In this document: one piece after another, positions 1 to 9,198 of the stretch
Layout of the letters: the number at the start of each line of letters is the position of its first letter
How positions within the stretch are numbered: position 1 is the first letter of the stretch
Translations under genes and position numbers: made by a program
Notes under the pieces: generated by a model
Seen by the model: only the letters and a program-made list of their open reading frames with translations
The model's database searches: none
What the model was told of the DNA's origin: nothing
Assembly: GCF_027214025.1 (NCBI RefSeq)
Contig: NZ_JAPWHB010000002.1
Location: 310,001 to 374,000, forward strand
From: Parahoeflea alexandrii
GTDB taxonomy: Bacteria > Pseudomonadota > Alphaproteobacteria > Rhizobiales > Rhizobiaceae
Reading direction: 5' to 3'
DNA: 64,000 nt

Positions 1-377
1 AGGCCGTCGGTGATCTCGTAGAAATCGCCCTTGTCGGCGCAGAAGATGTGCTTGGTCATTTTCAGCCCCGTCGGCGCATCGAAGCTGCCGGCCAGCACCG
101 AGATGTGGGCATCATCCCGGTGCTTCCAGAACAGCGCCGAGCCGCAGATGGCGCAAAAGCCGCGCCTGGCGACCTCGGAGGCGTGGTACCACGTGATCGC
201 GTCGCCGCCCTCGATCTCGATATGATCGTCGGCCACGTTGGTGGCGGCGTAATAAAGCCCGGTCTGGCGCCGGCACTGCGAGCAATGGCAGGCCACAACC
301 TCGCGCAAGGCCCCCCGCGTGCGAAACCGGACCGCGCCGCAATTGCACCGTCCGGTGCGGATTTGGGTGTCTGACAT
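1..377 (-). CDS. GFA-family (CENP-V/Mss4-like) zinc protein, C-terminus off the window
   Basis: The frame opens with ATG at 377 on the minus strand and runs off the left edge after 125 codons. It has the cysteine pattern of the GFA (glutathione-dependent formaldehyde-activating) family: CNC at residues 11-13, CHCSQC at 30-35 and CAIC at 75-78, which in this fold bind one or two zinc ions. Family members are usually 115-150 residues, so most of the protein is present. Few members have a proven reaction and the formaldehyde link is doubtful for most, so no pathway is assigned. It is read in the same direction as the VWA gene upstream of it, about 190 bp away with a GC-rich hairpin between, so it is probably a separate transcript. 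Confidence 0.85.
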   Translation of the reverse strand, partial: MSDTQIRTGRCNCGAVRFRTRGALREVVACHCSQCRRQTGLYYAATNVADDHIEIEGGDAITWYHASEVARRGFCAICGSALFWKHRDDAHISVLAGSFDAPTGLKMTKHIFCADKGDFYEITDG

Positions 378-518
378 GGCCCCTCCAGAGTCCGTGATTC
401 ACGTCGGAGGCGATGAAAGCACGGAGCTGCCCTGCCATTCTACTGACATTTGCGGCATTTGCCGCCGCGGTTTGAAGCCAAAAGCTCCAAACCGGGAAGC
501 CCACCTGCGGACATCGGG

Positions 519-544
519 CCCGGCCGCCGATCGAAGCGGCCGGG
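519..544 (-). terminator. GC-rich hairpin just downstream of the VWA gene
   Basis: A 9-bp perfect inverted repeat (CCCGGCCGC / GCGGCCGGG) with an 8-nt loop lies 21 nt beyond the stop codon of the VWA gene. There is no U-run after it, so it may act as an RNA 3'-end stabiliser rather than a full intrinsic terminator. Confidence 0.4.
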
Positions 545-565
545 AACAGCCTGTAAGGCGGCGGC

Positions 566-2131
566 CTACTCCGCAGGCGCCAGCGACACGTCGGCAGGGG
601 CACCCGGGGTGACAGTGATGGTGCGGCGCGCGATGACGCGGCGGTCGCCTTTCATGCCCTCGATGACGTAGCGCAGGTCGTAGCTGCCCGGTTCGGCCGG
701 GGCGGTGAGGCTGCCCTCCATGAACGGCGTGCCCGGTTCACCGAGGTAGAAATAGCCGATCTCGCCGCTGAATTCGGAGAACCCGGGCGTTACGATGTCG
801 ACCCAGTGGCGCGAATTCTGCGGGCCGCGGGCGCGGACCGGGAACTCTGTCCCGGGCGCCACCTCGGCAGCGGCCTCGATCTCCGCCCTGCCCTCGATCA
901 CGTTGAGCGGCACCGAAAGTCCGACGGCGCGCGCGTTCTCGCCCTGCACCACGTAGCGCAGCTGGTACTCGCCGGCTGTCACCGGCGCCATCAGCGTTGC
1001 CGGATTACCGTCGCGGGTCCAGGCATAGGAGGGTTCATTCTCGGTGGCGGAGGAGCCCTTTTCCATGATGTCGATATAGTTTTCCTCGCCCTCCGGCCCG
1101 CGCCAGTTGACGCGGAAGCTCTCGCCCACCTGGACGGTCAGCGGCCCGTCGAGAACGAAATCGCCTTCGAGCACCTTGATCGGACGGCTTGCCACCACTG
1201 GCTCGGGGGCATCGGGGGCGATGTAGCGGATCACATAGTCGCCGGGTTCGGGGGGCATCCGCAGCATGACCTTGTCGCTGTCGCCAAGCTCGACCCAGGC
1301 GGACCACTCGAAGGTGGGCGCATCAACGGGTGCGACGTCGATGTAGTCGCGTTCACTACGCGTGGCGGTCCAGGTCACCTCCAGCGCCGAGGTGATGGTC
1401 GCGCTGTCGGCGGCATCGAGCGTGGCTTGCGGCTGAACCGGCGCGGGCGCGGGCGCAGTTGGCGTTTCCGCCGGAGCGGCGGTCTTGATCGCCTGGTCCA
1501 GCGCCTTGCCGAGACCTTCTCGATCGGAGGCGTCGAAATAGGAGCCGCCGGTGTTGCGCGCCAGGCACGACAGCTCCGATCCTTCCTGACGGGTCAGGCC
1601 GAAACCGACGACATGGGCGGTGAACTCGACCCCGGACTGCTCGAGTTCCTTTCCAAGTGCACAGGGATCGGCATTGCATGTCTCGATGCCGTCGGTCACT
1701 AGGACCACGGTAGCCGGATTTTCGGTGTAGCGAAGTTCCTCCGCGGCCAGGCGCACGGCGTCGGACAGCGGCGTCCGCCCCTGGAACCGCATGGTGTTGA
1801 CGGCCTCAGAGATCGCGGCGGCCGTTCCCGCGGCCGGCGGAACCATGATCTCGATGTCGCTGCAGTCGCCGCGCGTCCTGTGCCCATAGGCAATCAGCCC
1901 GATTTCCCGCTCCTGCGGAAGGCCCTTCAGGACTTCCGCCACCGTTTCACGGGCGATCTCGAGCTTCGGAACACCATCGATCTGGCCCCACATCGACCCG
2001 GATCCGTCCATGACGATGATGGTCCTGGTTCCAGCGGATGCATCCTGGGCGAAGGATGTTCCAGTCAATTGATGAGCAACAAGGGAGAGAACGAATGCAA
2101 GACCAAGTCTGCCGGCAATTTTTCCAGACAA
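566..2131 (-). CDS. Secreted von Willebrand factor A (VWA) protein with three C-terminal repeats
   Basis: About 521 residues. The N-terminus has a signal peptide (hydrophobic stretch about residues 8-27). A VWA domain follows at about 35-215, with an intact MIDAS DGSGS at 42-46 and a TDG motif further on. A Pro/Ala-rich linker leads into three related modules of about 80-90 residues, each carrying a [YW]-[IV]-D-[IV] motif and ending in G-x-Y-x-[IL]-R-Y, likely beta-sandwich folds. The product is probably exported and binds a ligand or surface through the metal site. The start is uncertain: the frame extends to a TTG at 2155, but the TTG at 2131 has GAGG 6 nt upstream and a GTG at 2134 is also possible. 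A role is not assigned; neighbours (GFA protein, DAHP synthase) give no clue. Confidence 0.8.
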   Translation of the reverse strand: MSGKIAGRLGLAFVLSLVAHQLTGTSFAQDASAGTRTIIVMDGSGSMWGQIDGVPKLEIARETVAEVLKGLPQEREIGLIAYGHRTRGDCSDIEIMVPPAAGTAAAISEAVNTMRFQGRTPLSDAVRLAAEELRYTENPATVVLVTDGIETCNADPCALGKELEQSGVEFTAHVVGFGLTRQEGSELSCLARNTGGSYFDASDREGLGKALDQAIKTAAPAETPTAPAPAPVQPQATLDAADSATITSALEVTWTATRSERDYIDVAPVDAPTFEWSAWVELGDSDKVMLRMPPEPGDYVIRYIAPDAPEPVVASRPIKVLEGDFVLDGPLTVQVGESFRVNWRGPEGEENYIDIMEKGSSATENEPSYAWTRDGNPATLMAPVTAGEYQLRYVVQGENARAVGLSVPLNVIEGRAEIEAAAEVAPGTEFPVRARGPQNSRHWVDIVTPGFSEFSGEIGYFYLGEPGTPFMEGSLTAPAEPGSYDLRYVIEGMKGDRRVIARRTITVTPGAPADVSLAPAE

Positions 2132-2243
2132 CACACACCTCGAAACAATGAACAAGACAACAAGCGAAAAGCTGTTTTACCGTCCAAGCTGGTGATGTTC
2201 AAACCGATTCTGGTATCAAGCACGCGGCACAACCACAAACGCA

Positions 2244-2269
2244 AGACGCCGGAGCAAGCCCCGGCGTCT
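2244..2269 (-). terminator. Terminator of the DAHP synthase gene
   Basis: A 9-bp perfect stem (AGACGCCGG / CCGGCGTCT) with an 8-nt loop lies 35 nt past the DAHP synthase stop. On the minus strand it is followed by a T-rich stretch, so it fits an intrinsic terminator. Confidence 0.6.
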
Positions 2270-2303
2270 GAAGTCGTGAACCTTTGTGTCTGGCCCGGAA
2301 ACC

Positions 2304-3677
2304 TTACCCGTTGACAACCTGCTTCTGCTCGTCGCGGCCACCCTTCATGCGTTCGGCGACGAGGAAGGCGAGTTCGAGCGCCTGGTCGGCGTTCAGACGC
2401 GGGTCGCAGTGGGTGTGGTAGCGGTCCTGCAGGTCCTCGCCCGACAGCGCCCGCGCCCCGCCGGTGCATTCGGTGACGTTCTTGCCGGTCATCTCGATGT
2501 GGATGCCGCCGGGATGCGTGCCCTCGGCGCGGTGGATCTGGAAGAACGAATCCACCTCCGACAGGATCCGCTCGAACGGACGGGTCTTGTAGTTGTTGAG
2601 CGTGATCGTGTTGCCGTGCATCGGGTCGCACGACCACACCACCTTGCGGCCCTCGCGCTCGACGGCGCGGATGAGCTTCGGGAGATGATCGGCCACCTTG
2701 TCATGACCGAAGCGGGCGATCAGGGTGAGCCGGCCGGCCTGGTTGGCCGGGTTGAGAATGTCGATCAGCGTCAACAGCTCGTCGGGATCGAGCGACGGGC
2801 CGCACTTGAGACCGATCGGGTTCTTGATGCCGCGGGCATATTCGATATGGGCATGGTCAGTCTGACGGGTGCGGTCGCCGATCCAGATCATGTGGCCCGA
2901 CGTGGCGTAGAAATCGCCCGAGGTGGAATCGTTGCGGGTCATGGCTTCTTCATAGCCAAGCAGCAGCGCTTCGTGGCTGGTGAAGAAATCGGTCTCGCGC
3001 AGATTGGCGTGGTTCTCGGCGGTAATGCCGATCGCCTTCATGAAATCCATCGTCTCGGAGATCCGGTCGGCGAGCTTGCGGTAGCGCTCGGCTTGGGGGC
3101 TGTCCTTGACGAAGCCGAGCATCCACTGGTGCACGTTGTCGAGATTGGCGTAGCCGCCCTGGGCAAAAGCGCGCAGCAGGTTGAGCGTCGCCGCCGACTG
3201 CCGGTAGGCCATGATCTGGCGCTCCGGATCGGGAATGCGCGACTTCTCGTTGAACTCGATGCCGTTGATGATGTCGCCGCGGTAGCTCGGCAGCTCGATG
3301 CCGTCCTTGGTCTCGAAATTTGACGAGCGCGGCTTGGCGAACTGGCCGGCAATGCGCCCGATCTTGACCACAGGCTGCTGCGCGCCGAAGGTCAGAACCA
3401 CGGCCATCTGCAGGAACACGCGAAAGAAGTCGCGGATATTGTCGGCCTCGTGCTCGGCGAAGCTCTCGGCGCAATCACCACCCTGAAGCAGAAAGCCCCT
3501 GCCTTCGGCGACCTCGGCAAGGGCCGACGTCAACCGGCGGGCCTCCCCCGCAAAAACAAGTGGCGGAAACTTGGCCAGCCGGGCCTCGGTCACCTTCAGT
3601 GCCTCTGCATCCGGATAATCCGGGACCTGCTGGATCGGTTTGTTGCGCCAGCTTGTTGGGGTCCAGTTCTGTGCCAT
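2304..3677 (-). CDS. aroG: 3-deoxy-7-phosphoheptulonate (DAHP) synthase, class II
   Basis: 457 residues, normal for the class II (plant and mycobacterial type) enzyme, which condenses phosphoenolpyruvate with erythrose 4-phosphate as the first step of the shikimate pathway. Recognisable blocks are [11 protein letters not shown] near residue 80, [14 protein letters not shown] near 130, [16 protein letters not shown] and [15 protein letters not shown] near the C-terminus; the Cys, His, Glu and Asp in these blocks are the metal ligands of the family. Starts at ATG 3677. It is a single gene with its own promoter, a hairpin-rich leader and a terminator. The symbol follows mycobacterial use; other names are applied in rhizobia. 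Confidence 0.95.
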   Translation of the reverse strand: MAQNWTPTSWRNKPIQQVPDYPDAEALKVTEARLAKFPPLVFAGEARRLTSALAEVAEGRGFLLQGGDCAESFAEHEADNIRDFFRVFLQMAVVLTFGAQQPVVKIGRIAGQFAKPRSSNFETKDGIELPSYRGDIINGIEFNEKSRIPDPERQIMAYRQSAATLNLLRAFAQGGYANLDNVHQWMLGFVKDSPQAERYRKLADRISETMDFMKAIGITAENHANLRETDFFTSHEALLLGYEEAMTRNDSTSGDFYATSGHMIWIGDRTRQTDHAHIEYARGIKNPIGLKCGPSLDPDELLTLIDILNPANQAGRLTLIARFGHDKVADHLPKLIRAVEREGRKVVWSCDPMHGNTITLNNYKTRPFERILSEVDSFFQIHRAEGTHPGGIHIEMTGKNVTECTGGARALSGEDLQDRYHTHCDPRLNADQALELAFLVAERMKGGRDEQKQVVNG

Positions 3678-3691
3678 GTCCGTTCACCGTG

Positions 3692-3783
3692 TTGGCCGGG
3701 CTCGTGCCCGGGTGCTTTGCGGGCTCATGCCCGCGGGTTGGCCGGGCTCGTGCCCGGATGCTTTGCGGGCTCATGCCCGCCGA
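3692..3783 (-). repeat. Two tandem 46-bp units forming four hairpins in the leader of DAHP synthase
   Basis: The 46-bp unit at 3692-3737 is repeated at 3738-3783 with very few changes. Each unit holds two 6-bp stems with 4-nt loops: CCGGGC-tcgt-GCCCGG and GCGGGC-tcat-GCCCGC. Together they give four consecutive stable hairpins in the transcribed leader of the DAHP synthase gene. Confidence 0.85.
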
Positions 3784-3801
3784 AAGACCGATTTCACCGG
3801 G

Positions 3802-3829
3802 CTTATAGCGATCAATTAACCGGCTGCAA
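3802..3829 (-). promoter_or_regulatory. Candidate sigma-70 promoter of DAHP synthase
   Basis: On the minus strand, TTGCAG (3829-3824) and TATAAG (3807-3802) are separated by 16 bp. Transcription would start near 3795, so the four hairpins would fill most of a leader of about 118 nt. Confidence 0.45.
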
Positions 3830-3844
3830 ACCCGGCATTTCGAA

Positions 3845-4567
3845 TCAGTTGCCGACAGGCGGCGTCCGCCGGCCAAGGGCCAGATCGAACAGCTCGGCTT
3901 CGCCCGGTGAGAGCGGTACCGCGCGCGGATAGAGCGGGCGGTCGCGGTCCTCGTGGATCGGCATGTGAAAGGCGCCGGTCTCGGCCACGAAACGGTGCAG
4001 GCCATCCTCTCCGAACTCGCGGTAAAAGCCCTGCATGACCGCATCGAGATAGGATCTGAGGATCGGCGACGGGCCGAGGGTCTCCGGATGCTCGGTGCGC
4101 GCCTCGTAGACGTGGAGCCTGATGGCCGGATCAAGCCCGGGTGCTGCGGCGGGGTTCTCGCCGAAGATCAGGTCCTCGAGCGCGATGTCACGCCGGTGGT
4201 AGCGGAATTCGCGCGCGTCGACGCCCGGCAGGTTCTCGGCGAGATCGATCACCAGCACGCCGTCGATCGAGGCCCCTTCTGAACGGTGCGCGGTGAGCAA
4301 GGACGGCGTCAGCCCTTCGGGCAGCATCACGCCCGGCGTTGGCCCCATGTCCGGGCGCGGCCGCCAGGTGCGGCCCCAGCCCTTGAGACGTGCGGGAAAC
4401 ACCGCCACGGCTTGCGACAGCAGGGTCGCGCGGTTGACCAGCGATCCGTAGCCGAAATAGCCGACAAGCGAGCCCGGATCGTGGGCCGAGAGCGCATCGG
4501 CGAACGCGTTGCCGCCGCGATCCGGACCTTTCTGCATCACCTCGGGCAATCGTTCAATCTTGGACAT
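3845..4567 (-). CDS. Gamma-glutamylcyclotransferase-like (ChaC/GGCT superfamily) protein
   Basis: 240 residues. The signature YFGYGSLVN near residue 38 is the substrate-binding loop of the gamma-glutamylcyclotransferase fold, which releases 5-oxoproline from gamma-glutamyl compounds such as glutathione. The catalytic glutamate usual in the family may be in the VYEARTEHPETLG region, but this cannot be placed with certainty. It starts at ATG 4567, 68 bp from the divergently read aldehyde dehydrogenase. It could act in glutathione turnover; a glutathione reductase lies 6 kb away but is not linked to it. Confidence 0.75.
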   Translation of the reverse strand: MSKIERLPEVMQKGPDRGGNAFADALSAHDPGSLVGYFGYGSLVNRATLLSQAVAVFPARLKGWGRTWRPRPDMGPTPGVMLPEGLTPSLLTAHRSEGASIDGVLVIDLAENLPGVDAREFRYHRRDIALEDLIFGENPAAAPGLDPAIRLHVYEARTEHPETLGPSPILRSYLDAVMQGFYREFGEDGLHRFVAETGAFHMPIHEDRDRPLYPRAVPLSPGEAELFDLALGRRTPPVGN

Positions 4568-4635
4568 CGTGCTTGCGGCTTCCTACATGTTCAACCAGTA
4601 CAAGGGACTTCGAACCGATCAGACCGGACCATATC

Positions 4636-6006
4636 ATGACCGAGCCAACAGACAGCATCGCCAGCCTTCGCACGAGCTTCGACAGCGGCAAGACCCGGCC
4701 GGAGGAATGGCGGCGCGCCCAACTCGAACGCCTCAAGGCATTGGCCGAGGAGAACGAGGACGCCATCGCCGAGGCGCTGCATGCCGATCTCGGCAAGTCC
4801 CGCTTCGAGGCCCGCATGACCGAGACCGGCACCGTGCTTGCGGAGATTGGCCATACGAAGTCACACCTGAAGGCCTGGATGCAGCCGAAGAAGGTCTCGA
4901 CACCGCTGTCGAACCAGCCGGGCCACAGCCGGATCGTCTATGAGCCGCTCGGCGTGGTGCTGATCATGGCGCCGTGGAACTACCCGGTCAACCTGGTGCT
5001 CACGCCATTGATCGGGGCCATCGCGGCGGGCAATTGCGCGGCGATCAAGCCGTCGGAAGTCTCCCCTCACACCTCGGCGCTGCTGGCACGGCTGATCCCG
5101 GCCTATCTCGATCCGGACGCGTTCAAGGTGTTCGAAGGTGGCGCGGACGTGTCGACCGCTTTGCTCGAGGAACGCTTCGACCACATCTTCTTCACCGGCA
5201 GCGAGCAGATCGGCAGGATCGTCATGACCGCAGCCGCCAAGCACCTGACCCCGGTGACGCTGGAACTCGGCGGCAAGAGCCCCTGCATCGTCCACGGGGA
5301 CTGTGATCTCGCGACCGCCGCCCGGCGGGTGGCCTGGGGCAAGTTTCTCAATGCCGGCCAGACCTGCATCGCGCCCGATTACGTGCTGGTGCACGAGAGC
5401 GTGGCCGACGCTTTCATCGAGAAGCTCGGAACCTCGATCCGGAAATTCTTCGGCAAGGACGCGAAAGGCAGCCCGGATTATCCGCGGATCATCAGCGAGC
5501 GCCATTTCGACCGTGTCGCCGGGCTGATCGAGGGCGGCAAGATCGCCATCGGCGGCGAGAGCGACCGGACGGAGAAATACATTGCACCCACCGTGCTTAC
5601 GGAAGTCGACCCGGAGGCAGCAGTGATGCGCGAGGAAATCTTCGGCCCGGTTCTGCCGGTCATTAGCTACCGCACGATCGACGACGCGATCCGGTTCGTC
5701 ACCTCCCGCCCCAAGCCGCTCGCACTCTATCTGTTTACCAAGTCGGCCGAAATCCAACAGCAAGTGATCGGGCGCACCAGTTCAGGCGGCGCCTGCATCA
5801 ATGACGTGGTGATGCACCTTGCGGTCCCGGAACTGCCTTTCGGTGGCGTAGGCCCGAGCGGCATGGGCGCCTATCACGGCCGTGCCTCCTTCGACACGTT
5901 CAGCCATGCCAGAGCCGTGCTGACCAAGAGCGAGCATCTCGACGTGCCGTTGCGCTATCCGCCATTCTCCGGCTGGAAGCTGAAGGCACTCAAATGGCTG
6001 CAGTAG
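4636..6006 (+). CDS. Aldehyde dehydrogenase, class 3/coniferyl-aldehyde type
   Basis: 456 residues from ATG 4636. An upstream in-frame extension to 4573 lacks a better ribosome site and is not used. The active site is complete: the general-base Glu210 in ELGGKSP and the nucleophile Cys244 in NAGQTCIAPD. The length (about 450, shorter than the 480-500 of classes 1/2) and the NDVVMHL...PFGGVGPSG block place it with ALDH3 and coniferyl aldehyde dehydrogenases, which oxidise medium-chain and aromatic aldehydes with NAD(P)+. The C-terminus is basic and hydrophobic, as in membrane-tethered class 3 enzymes. It shares a 68-bp divergent promoter region with the cyclotransferase-like gene. Confidence 0.9.
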   Translation: MTEPTDSIASLRTSFDSGKTRPEEWRRAQLERLKALAEENEDAIAEALHADLGKSRFEARMTETGTVLAEIGHTKSHLKAWMQPKKVSTPLSNQPGHSRIVYEPLGVVLIMAPWNYPVNLVLTPLIGAIAAGNCAAIKPSEVSPHTSALLARLIPAYLDPDAFKVFEGGADVSTALLEERFDHIFFTGSEQIGRIVMTAAAKHLTPVTLELGGKSPCIVHGDCDLATAARRVAWGKFLNAGQTCIAPDYVLVHESVADAFIEKLGTSIRKFFGKDAKGSPDYPRIISERHFDRVAGLIEGGKIAIGGESDRTEKYIAPTVLTEVDPEAAVMREEIFGPVLPVISYRTIDDAIRFVTSRPKPLALYLFTKSAEIQQQVIGRTSSGGACINDVVMHLAVPELPFGGVGPSGMGAYHGRASFDTFSHARAVLTKSEHLDVPLRYPPFSGWKLKALKWLQ

Positions 6007-6044
6007 CCCCCTCGCCGCCTCGAACCTTTCGGACAGCCTCGGGC

Positions 6045-6085
6045 TTGACGCACGTCAATGCCACCGGGTCTGCCGGCTGTATCTA
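6045..6085 (+). promoter_or_regulatory. FNR/FixK-type site and -10 box ahead of trxC
   Basis: TTGACGCACGTCAA at 6045-6058 is a perfect TTGAC-N4-GTCAA palindrome. A -10-like TATCTA follows at 6080-6085, 21 nt after the site. This is the class II layout, with the activator centred near -41 of a start at about 6092. The gene begins at 6143. Confidence 0.65.
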
Positions 6086-6142
6086 TTGGTCCACGGACAA
6101 ATCCTGCGCACCCGGACGCATCGCGCATAAAATGAGCAAACC

Positions 6143-6583
6143 ATGACAGACCCGATCCATATCTCCTGCCCCGCCTGCCAGGCCAAGAACCGGATCCCGG
6201 CGGCAAAGCTTTCCGCAAGCCCGACTTGCGGCGTCTGCAAGGCGCAGCTGTTGCCCGAAGCGCCATTCGACATCAGCGAGGCGCAACTCAACAAGCACCT
6301 GAAGAACGACGAACTGCCGCTGCTGGTCGATTTCTGGGCGCCCTGGTGCGGGCCGTGCCGGATGATGGCGCCACAGTTCGCCGAAGCCGCCAGGCAGATG
6401 TCACCGAAAGTGCGCTTCGCCAAGCTCGACACCGAGCAGCACCAGGCCGTCGGCAACCGCTTCCAGATCCGCGGCATCCCGCTGATCATCCTGTTTGAAA
6501 ATGGCCGCGAGATCGCCCGCCAGGCCGGCGCCATGGACACGCGCTCCATTGTCGGTTGGGTGAGCCAGCACCTGAAGGGCTAG
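6143..6583 (+). CDS. trxC: Thioredoxin 2 (zinc-binding thioredoxin)
   Basis: 146 residues, the normal length for TrxC. The N-terminus carries two CxxC pairs (Cys9/12 and Cys29/32) that form the zinc ribbon distinguishing thioredoxin 2 from thioredoxin 1. The thioredoxin domain has the redox motif WCGPC at 68-72 and the cis-proline loop RGIPL. It is a cytoplasmic disulfide reductase, usually linked to oxidative stress and reduced by thioredoxin reductase. It stands alone with an FNR/FixK-type site upstream, so oxygen may control it. Confidence 0.95.
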   Translation: MTDPIHISCPACQAKNRIPAAKLSASPTCGVCKAQLLPEAPFDISEAQLNKHLKNDELPLLVDFWAPWCGPCRMMAPQFAEAARQMSPKVRFAKLDTEQHQAVGNRFQIRGIPLIILFENGREIARQAGAMDTRSIVGWVSQHLKG

Positions 6584-6753
6584 TACCGCTTGCCGGTCGC
6601 ATGGTCGCACTGCTGCCCGAACAGGACCGGTGGCGGCATATCGCATGGCGGATGGGGGTGTTTGCCTGCGGGCCTTGATTCAATCTCTCAACGCCATGAA
6701 TCGAATTGCCCGGACCTGTCCACAAGCCACTGAATTGGCGCAACAAACCGGCG

Positions 6754-8103
6754 TCAGTCGCCGGTGGTCAGCGCCTTGTCTCCGGCCCGGCTCTCGAAAT
6801 CCGCCAGTGGCACAGGTCTGCCATAGAGGTAGCCCTGAAACTTGGCGCAGCCGAAACCTGCCATCAGCGCATGTTGCTCGCGTGTCTCGACCCCTTCCGC
6901 GATCACCTCGAGACCGAGATCTTGCGCCATCGCGACGACATTGCCGACGAGCGACGCGCTTGCCTGGCCGCTCGTTGCATCCTGCACGAAACTGCGGTCG
7001 ATCTTGACCATCTGGATCGGCAGCCTGCGGAGGTATGACAGCGAGGAGTAACCGGTCCCGAAATCGTCGAGCGCAATGGTCATTCCCATCTCGTGGAGTT
7101 CCCGCAGCCTTTCGATGACTTGTTCGACTTCGCTGACCAGGATGCTTTCTGTCAGCTCCAGGGTCAGTTTCTGCGGCTTTGCACCGGTTGTGATCAGGGT
7201 TTCGCGCACCTGTTCGACAAAACCCTTGTCCATGAGCTGGTCAGCACTGACATTCACCGACAGCGTGAGATGGCGAAGCCCGGGGATGCTGTCCCATGCC
7301 GCCAAGGTGGAGCAGCCTTTTTCCAGGACCCAGTTGCCGATGGGTATCATCAGACCGAGGGACTCCGCTTCCGGAATGAACTCTGCCGGAGAGACCAGCC
7401 CGCGTTTCGGGCTGTTCCATCGCAGCAACGCTTCCGCACCGATCACCATGCCGTCGCCATCGACCTGCGGCTGGTAGACGAGATGGAATTCGCCGTTCCA
7501 GAGCGCGGCCATCAGTTCGCGACTCGTTCTGTCCTTGCGGTTGAATTCTGCCTGCATCACGTAGATGCAGCCCGCAAGCATGGAGGTGGCGACGAAGGAG
7601 TTGAACCAGGTTCCGCCCAGGCGCAGCCAGTCAGGCATCTCGATAAGGGCATGGGATGAAAGTGAAGCGCTCGACAGCACGATGAATGCCAGCAGACAGA
7701 AGCCGATCAGGGACAACTGAACTCGCGACCCGTCGCGCTGGTAGTTGAGATAGCCGAGCGCGGCAACGACGAGCAGGTAGATGTGGGTGACGCGAGGGCC
7801 ATTGACCGAGGGCGGATCGATCAGCAAAGCCATGATGAGGCAAATCGCGATGATGGCCACCTGCGCCAGGAGCAACCCGAAAGTCAGATGTCCGATGCGG
7901 ATCAACCAATAGATCGAAAGCCCGCAGGCGATGATCGCGAAGTCCAGCGCCACCACCCACCACCAGCCGACAAGAGAGAAGACCACGGCCCACACAGCGC
8001 CGAGAGCGGCCAAGACCAGCGACCCGTAACGATAGGCAAGAATCATCCTATCCGAGTAATGATTGACAAGGGCCGACGAACGCTGCGTAACTGCTTTTGG
8101 CAT
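6754..8103 (-). CDS. Membrane-anchored EAL-domain protein (cyclic-di-GMP phosphodiesterase)
   Basis: 449 residues. The N-terminal half has about six membrane segments (roughly residues 24-185) with no recognised sensor domain. The EAL domain fills about 195-445 and keeps its catalytic motifs: EALLRW, ELTES, DDFGTGYSS, KIDRSFV and the EGVE loop. It should therefore hydrolyse c-di-GMP to pGpG. No GGDEF domain is present. The longer frame opens with TTG at 8148; ATG 8103 is preferred because a purine-rich GAAGG and CCGGAA precede it. It is a monocistronic gene between unrelated neighbours. Confidence 0.9.
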   Translation of the reverse strand: MPKAVTQRSSALVNHYSDRMILAYRYGSLVLAALGAVWAVVFSLVGWWWVVALDFAIIACGLSIYWLIRIGHLTFGLLLAQVAIIAICLIMALLIDPPSVNGPRVTHIYLLVVAALGYLNYQRDGSRVQLSLIGFCLLAFIVLSSASLSSHALIEMPDWLRLGGTWFNSFVATSMLAGCIYVMQAEFNRKDRTSRELMAALWNGEFHLVYQPQVDGDGMVIGAEALLRWNSPKRGLVSPAEFIPEAESLGLMIPIGNWVLEKGCSTLAAWDSIPGLRHLTLSVNVSADQLMDKGFVEQVRETLITTGAKPQKLTLELTESILVSEVEQVIERLRELHEMGMTIALDDFGTGYSSLSYLRRLPIQMVKIDRSFVQDATSGQASASLVGNVVAMAQDLGLEVIAEGVETREQHALMAGFGCAKFQGYLYGRPVPLADFESRAGDKALTTGD

Positions 8104-8330
8104 TGTATTTCCGGTCGCCTTCTCGTCTCTCGGAATTGTAGTATACAAGATTTGTTAAGATCGGATGCTGTGAAAAACCCATAATGTTGCAGTCCACGAC
8201 CGAAAATCCATCGAATAGACTGTCGCGCAAGATCTCCGGCTCATCGAAGGATCTGTTGACATCACGTCATTGCTTCCAGCGATGGCCGGACCGAATCTGC
8301 CTGCCAGAAAATCTGGCATAGAGATATGAT

Positions 8331-9062
8331 CTAAAAAGACACTTCCGGATCGCGATCCGCACCGGCGGGTACCGGCCAGTCGACCGCACTTTCCGGCGGG
8401 CCGAAATCCCGGTCGGCGCCCGCCGCCCGCAAGGCCGCCTCGAAGATCTCGCAATTGCGGGCGATCTCCTCGCCGATCATTTTGGCGTCGCCGTTGACGA
8501 TGTCGCGGGCGGCGGCGTAGTCGAGCGTGTCGCCGGAGCAGAAGTCCGCGAGCTTGCGGGGCCGGAACCAGCCCTCGATCATGCCGGAAAAGGCCACGTG
8601 GGCGGAGACCACCGGATCGAGGATCAGGTCGTAATTATCGCCGAGCCCGACCGACACCCCGAAGCGTCGCCTGAGCCCCTCCTCCGCACCGAGATAGTTG
8701 CGCCGGTGGGTGAGCTGGATGTCGCCGCCGCCGACCGGGTGGCGGCCGGTCTCGTCGGGCAGCCAGTAGGGCTGCTTCACCCATTTGAGCCGGCCGGCGT
8801 CATAGGCCTTCTGCAGCCGCTCGGCCGAGGTCGCCCGGTCCGGCGCAAACGCCTCGAGCACCGGCTCCATCCGCCCGCCGGTCTCGCGAAAGATCTGCCC
8901 CAGCGCCGCCGCAAGGAAGGTCAGCGGATACTCGGCGGCATACCATCTGGCCCAGACGTCGAGCTTGACCGACAGCCCTGCCCGCTGCGCGGCGGTCATC
9001 CCGTCGGGGAACAGGCGCGGATCGGTTTCGGTGAGGTGGGTGAAGAAGGCGGCGCGGTTCAT
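8331..9062 (-). CDS. Lysozyme/chitinase-like (GH19- or endolysin-type) protein
   Basis: 243 residues, no signal peptide. The pattern resembles the lysozyme-like superfamily used by phage endolysins and GH19 chitinases: a glutamate in FRETGGRME near residue 65, the GGGDIQLTHRRNY strand, and a C-terminal DIVNGD motif where endolysins have (x)IVNGG/D. It would cleave peptidoglycan or a chitin-like polymer. No holin, spanin or other phage gene is nearby, so it is probably a domesticated gene or part of a peptidoglycan-related function. The family assignment is moderate. Confidence 0.65.
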   Translation of the reverse strand: MNRAAFFTHLTETDPRLFPDGMTAAQRAGLSVKLDVWARWYAAEYPLTFLAAALGQIFRETGGRMEPVLEAFAPDRATSAERLQKAYDAGRLKWVKQPYWLPDETGRHPVGGGDIQLTHRRNYLGAEEGLRRRFGVSVGLGDNYDLILDPVVSAHVAFSGMIEGWFRPRKLADFCSGDTLDYAAARDIVNGDAKMIGEEIARNCEIFEAALRAAGADRDFGPPESAVDWPVPAGADRDPEVSF

Positions 9063-9198
9063 GGCGCGACGATGAACACTTCGCGGGCAATGCTCAAGGG
9101 GGTGCCTGGGCTCCAGAAGGAACGCTTTGCCGTCCGGCCGAAGCCGGCAGGAAACCGGACCGGTGGAAGACCATCAGCAATGACGTCACAGGTAATTG

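Noticed and set aside
8331-9062. Prophage remnant suggested by the endolysin-like protein
   Set aside because: No other phage gene, integrase or direct repeat lies nearby, and neighbours are ordinary genes.
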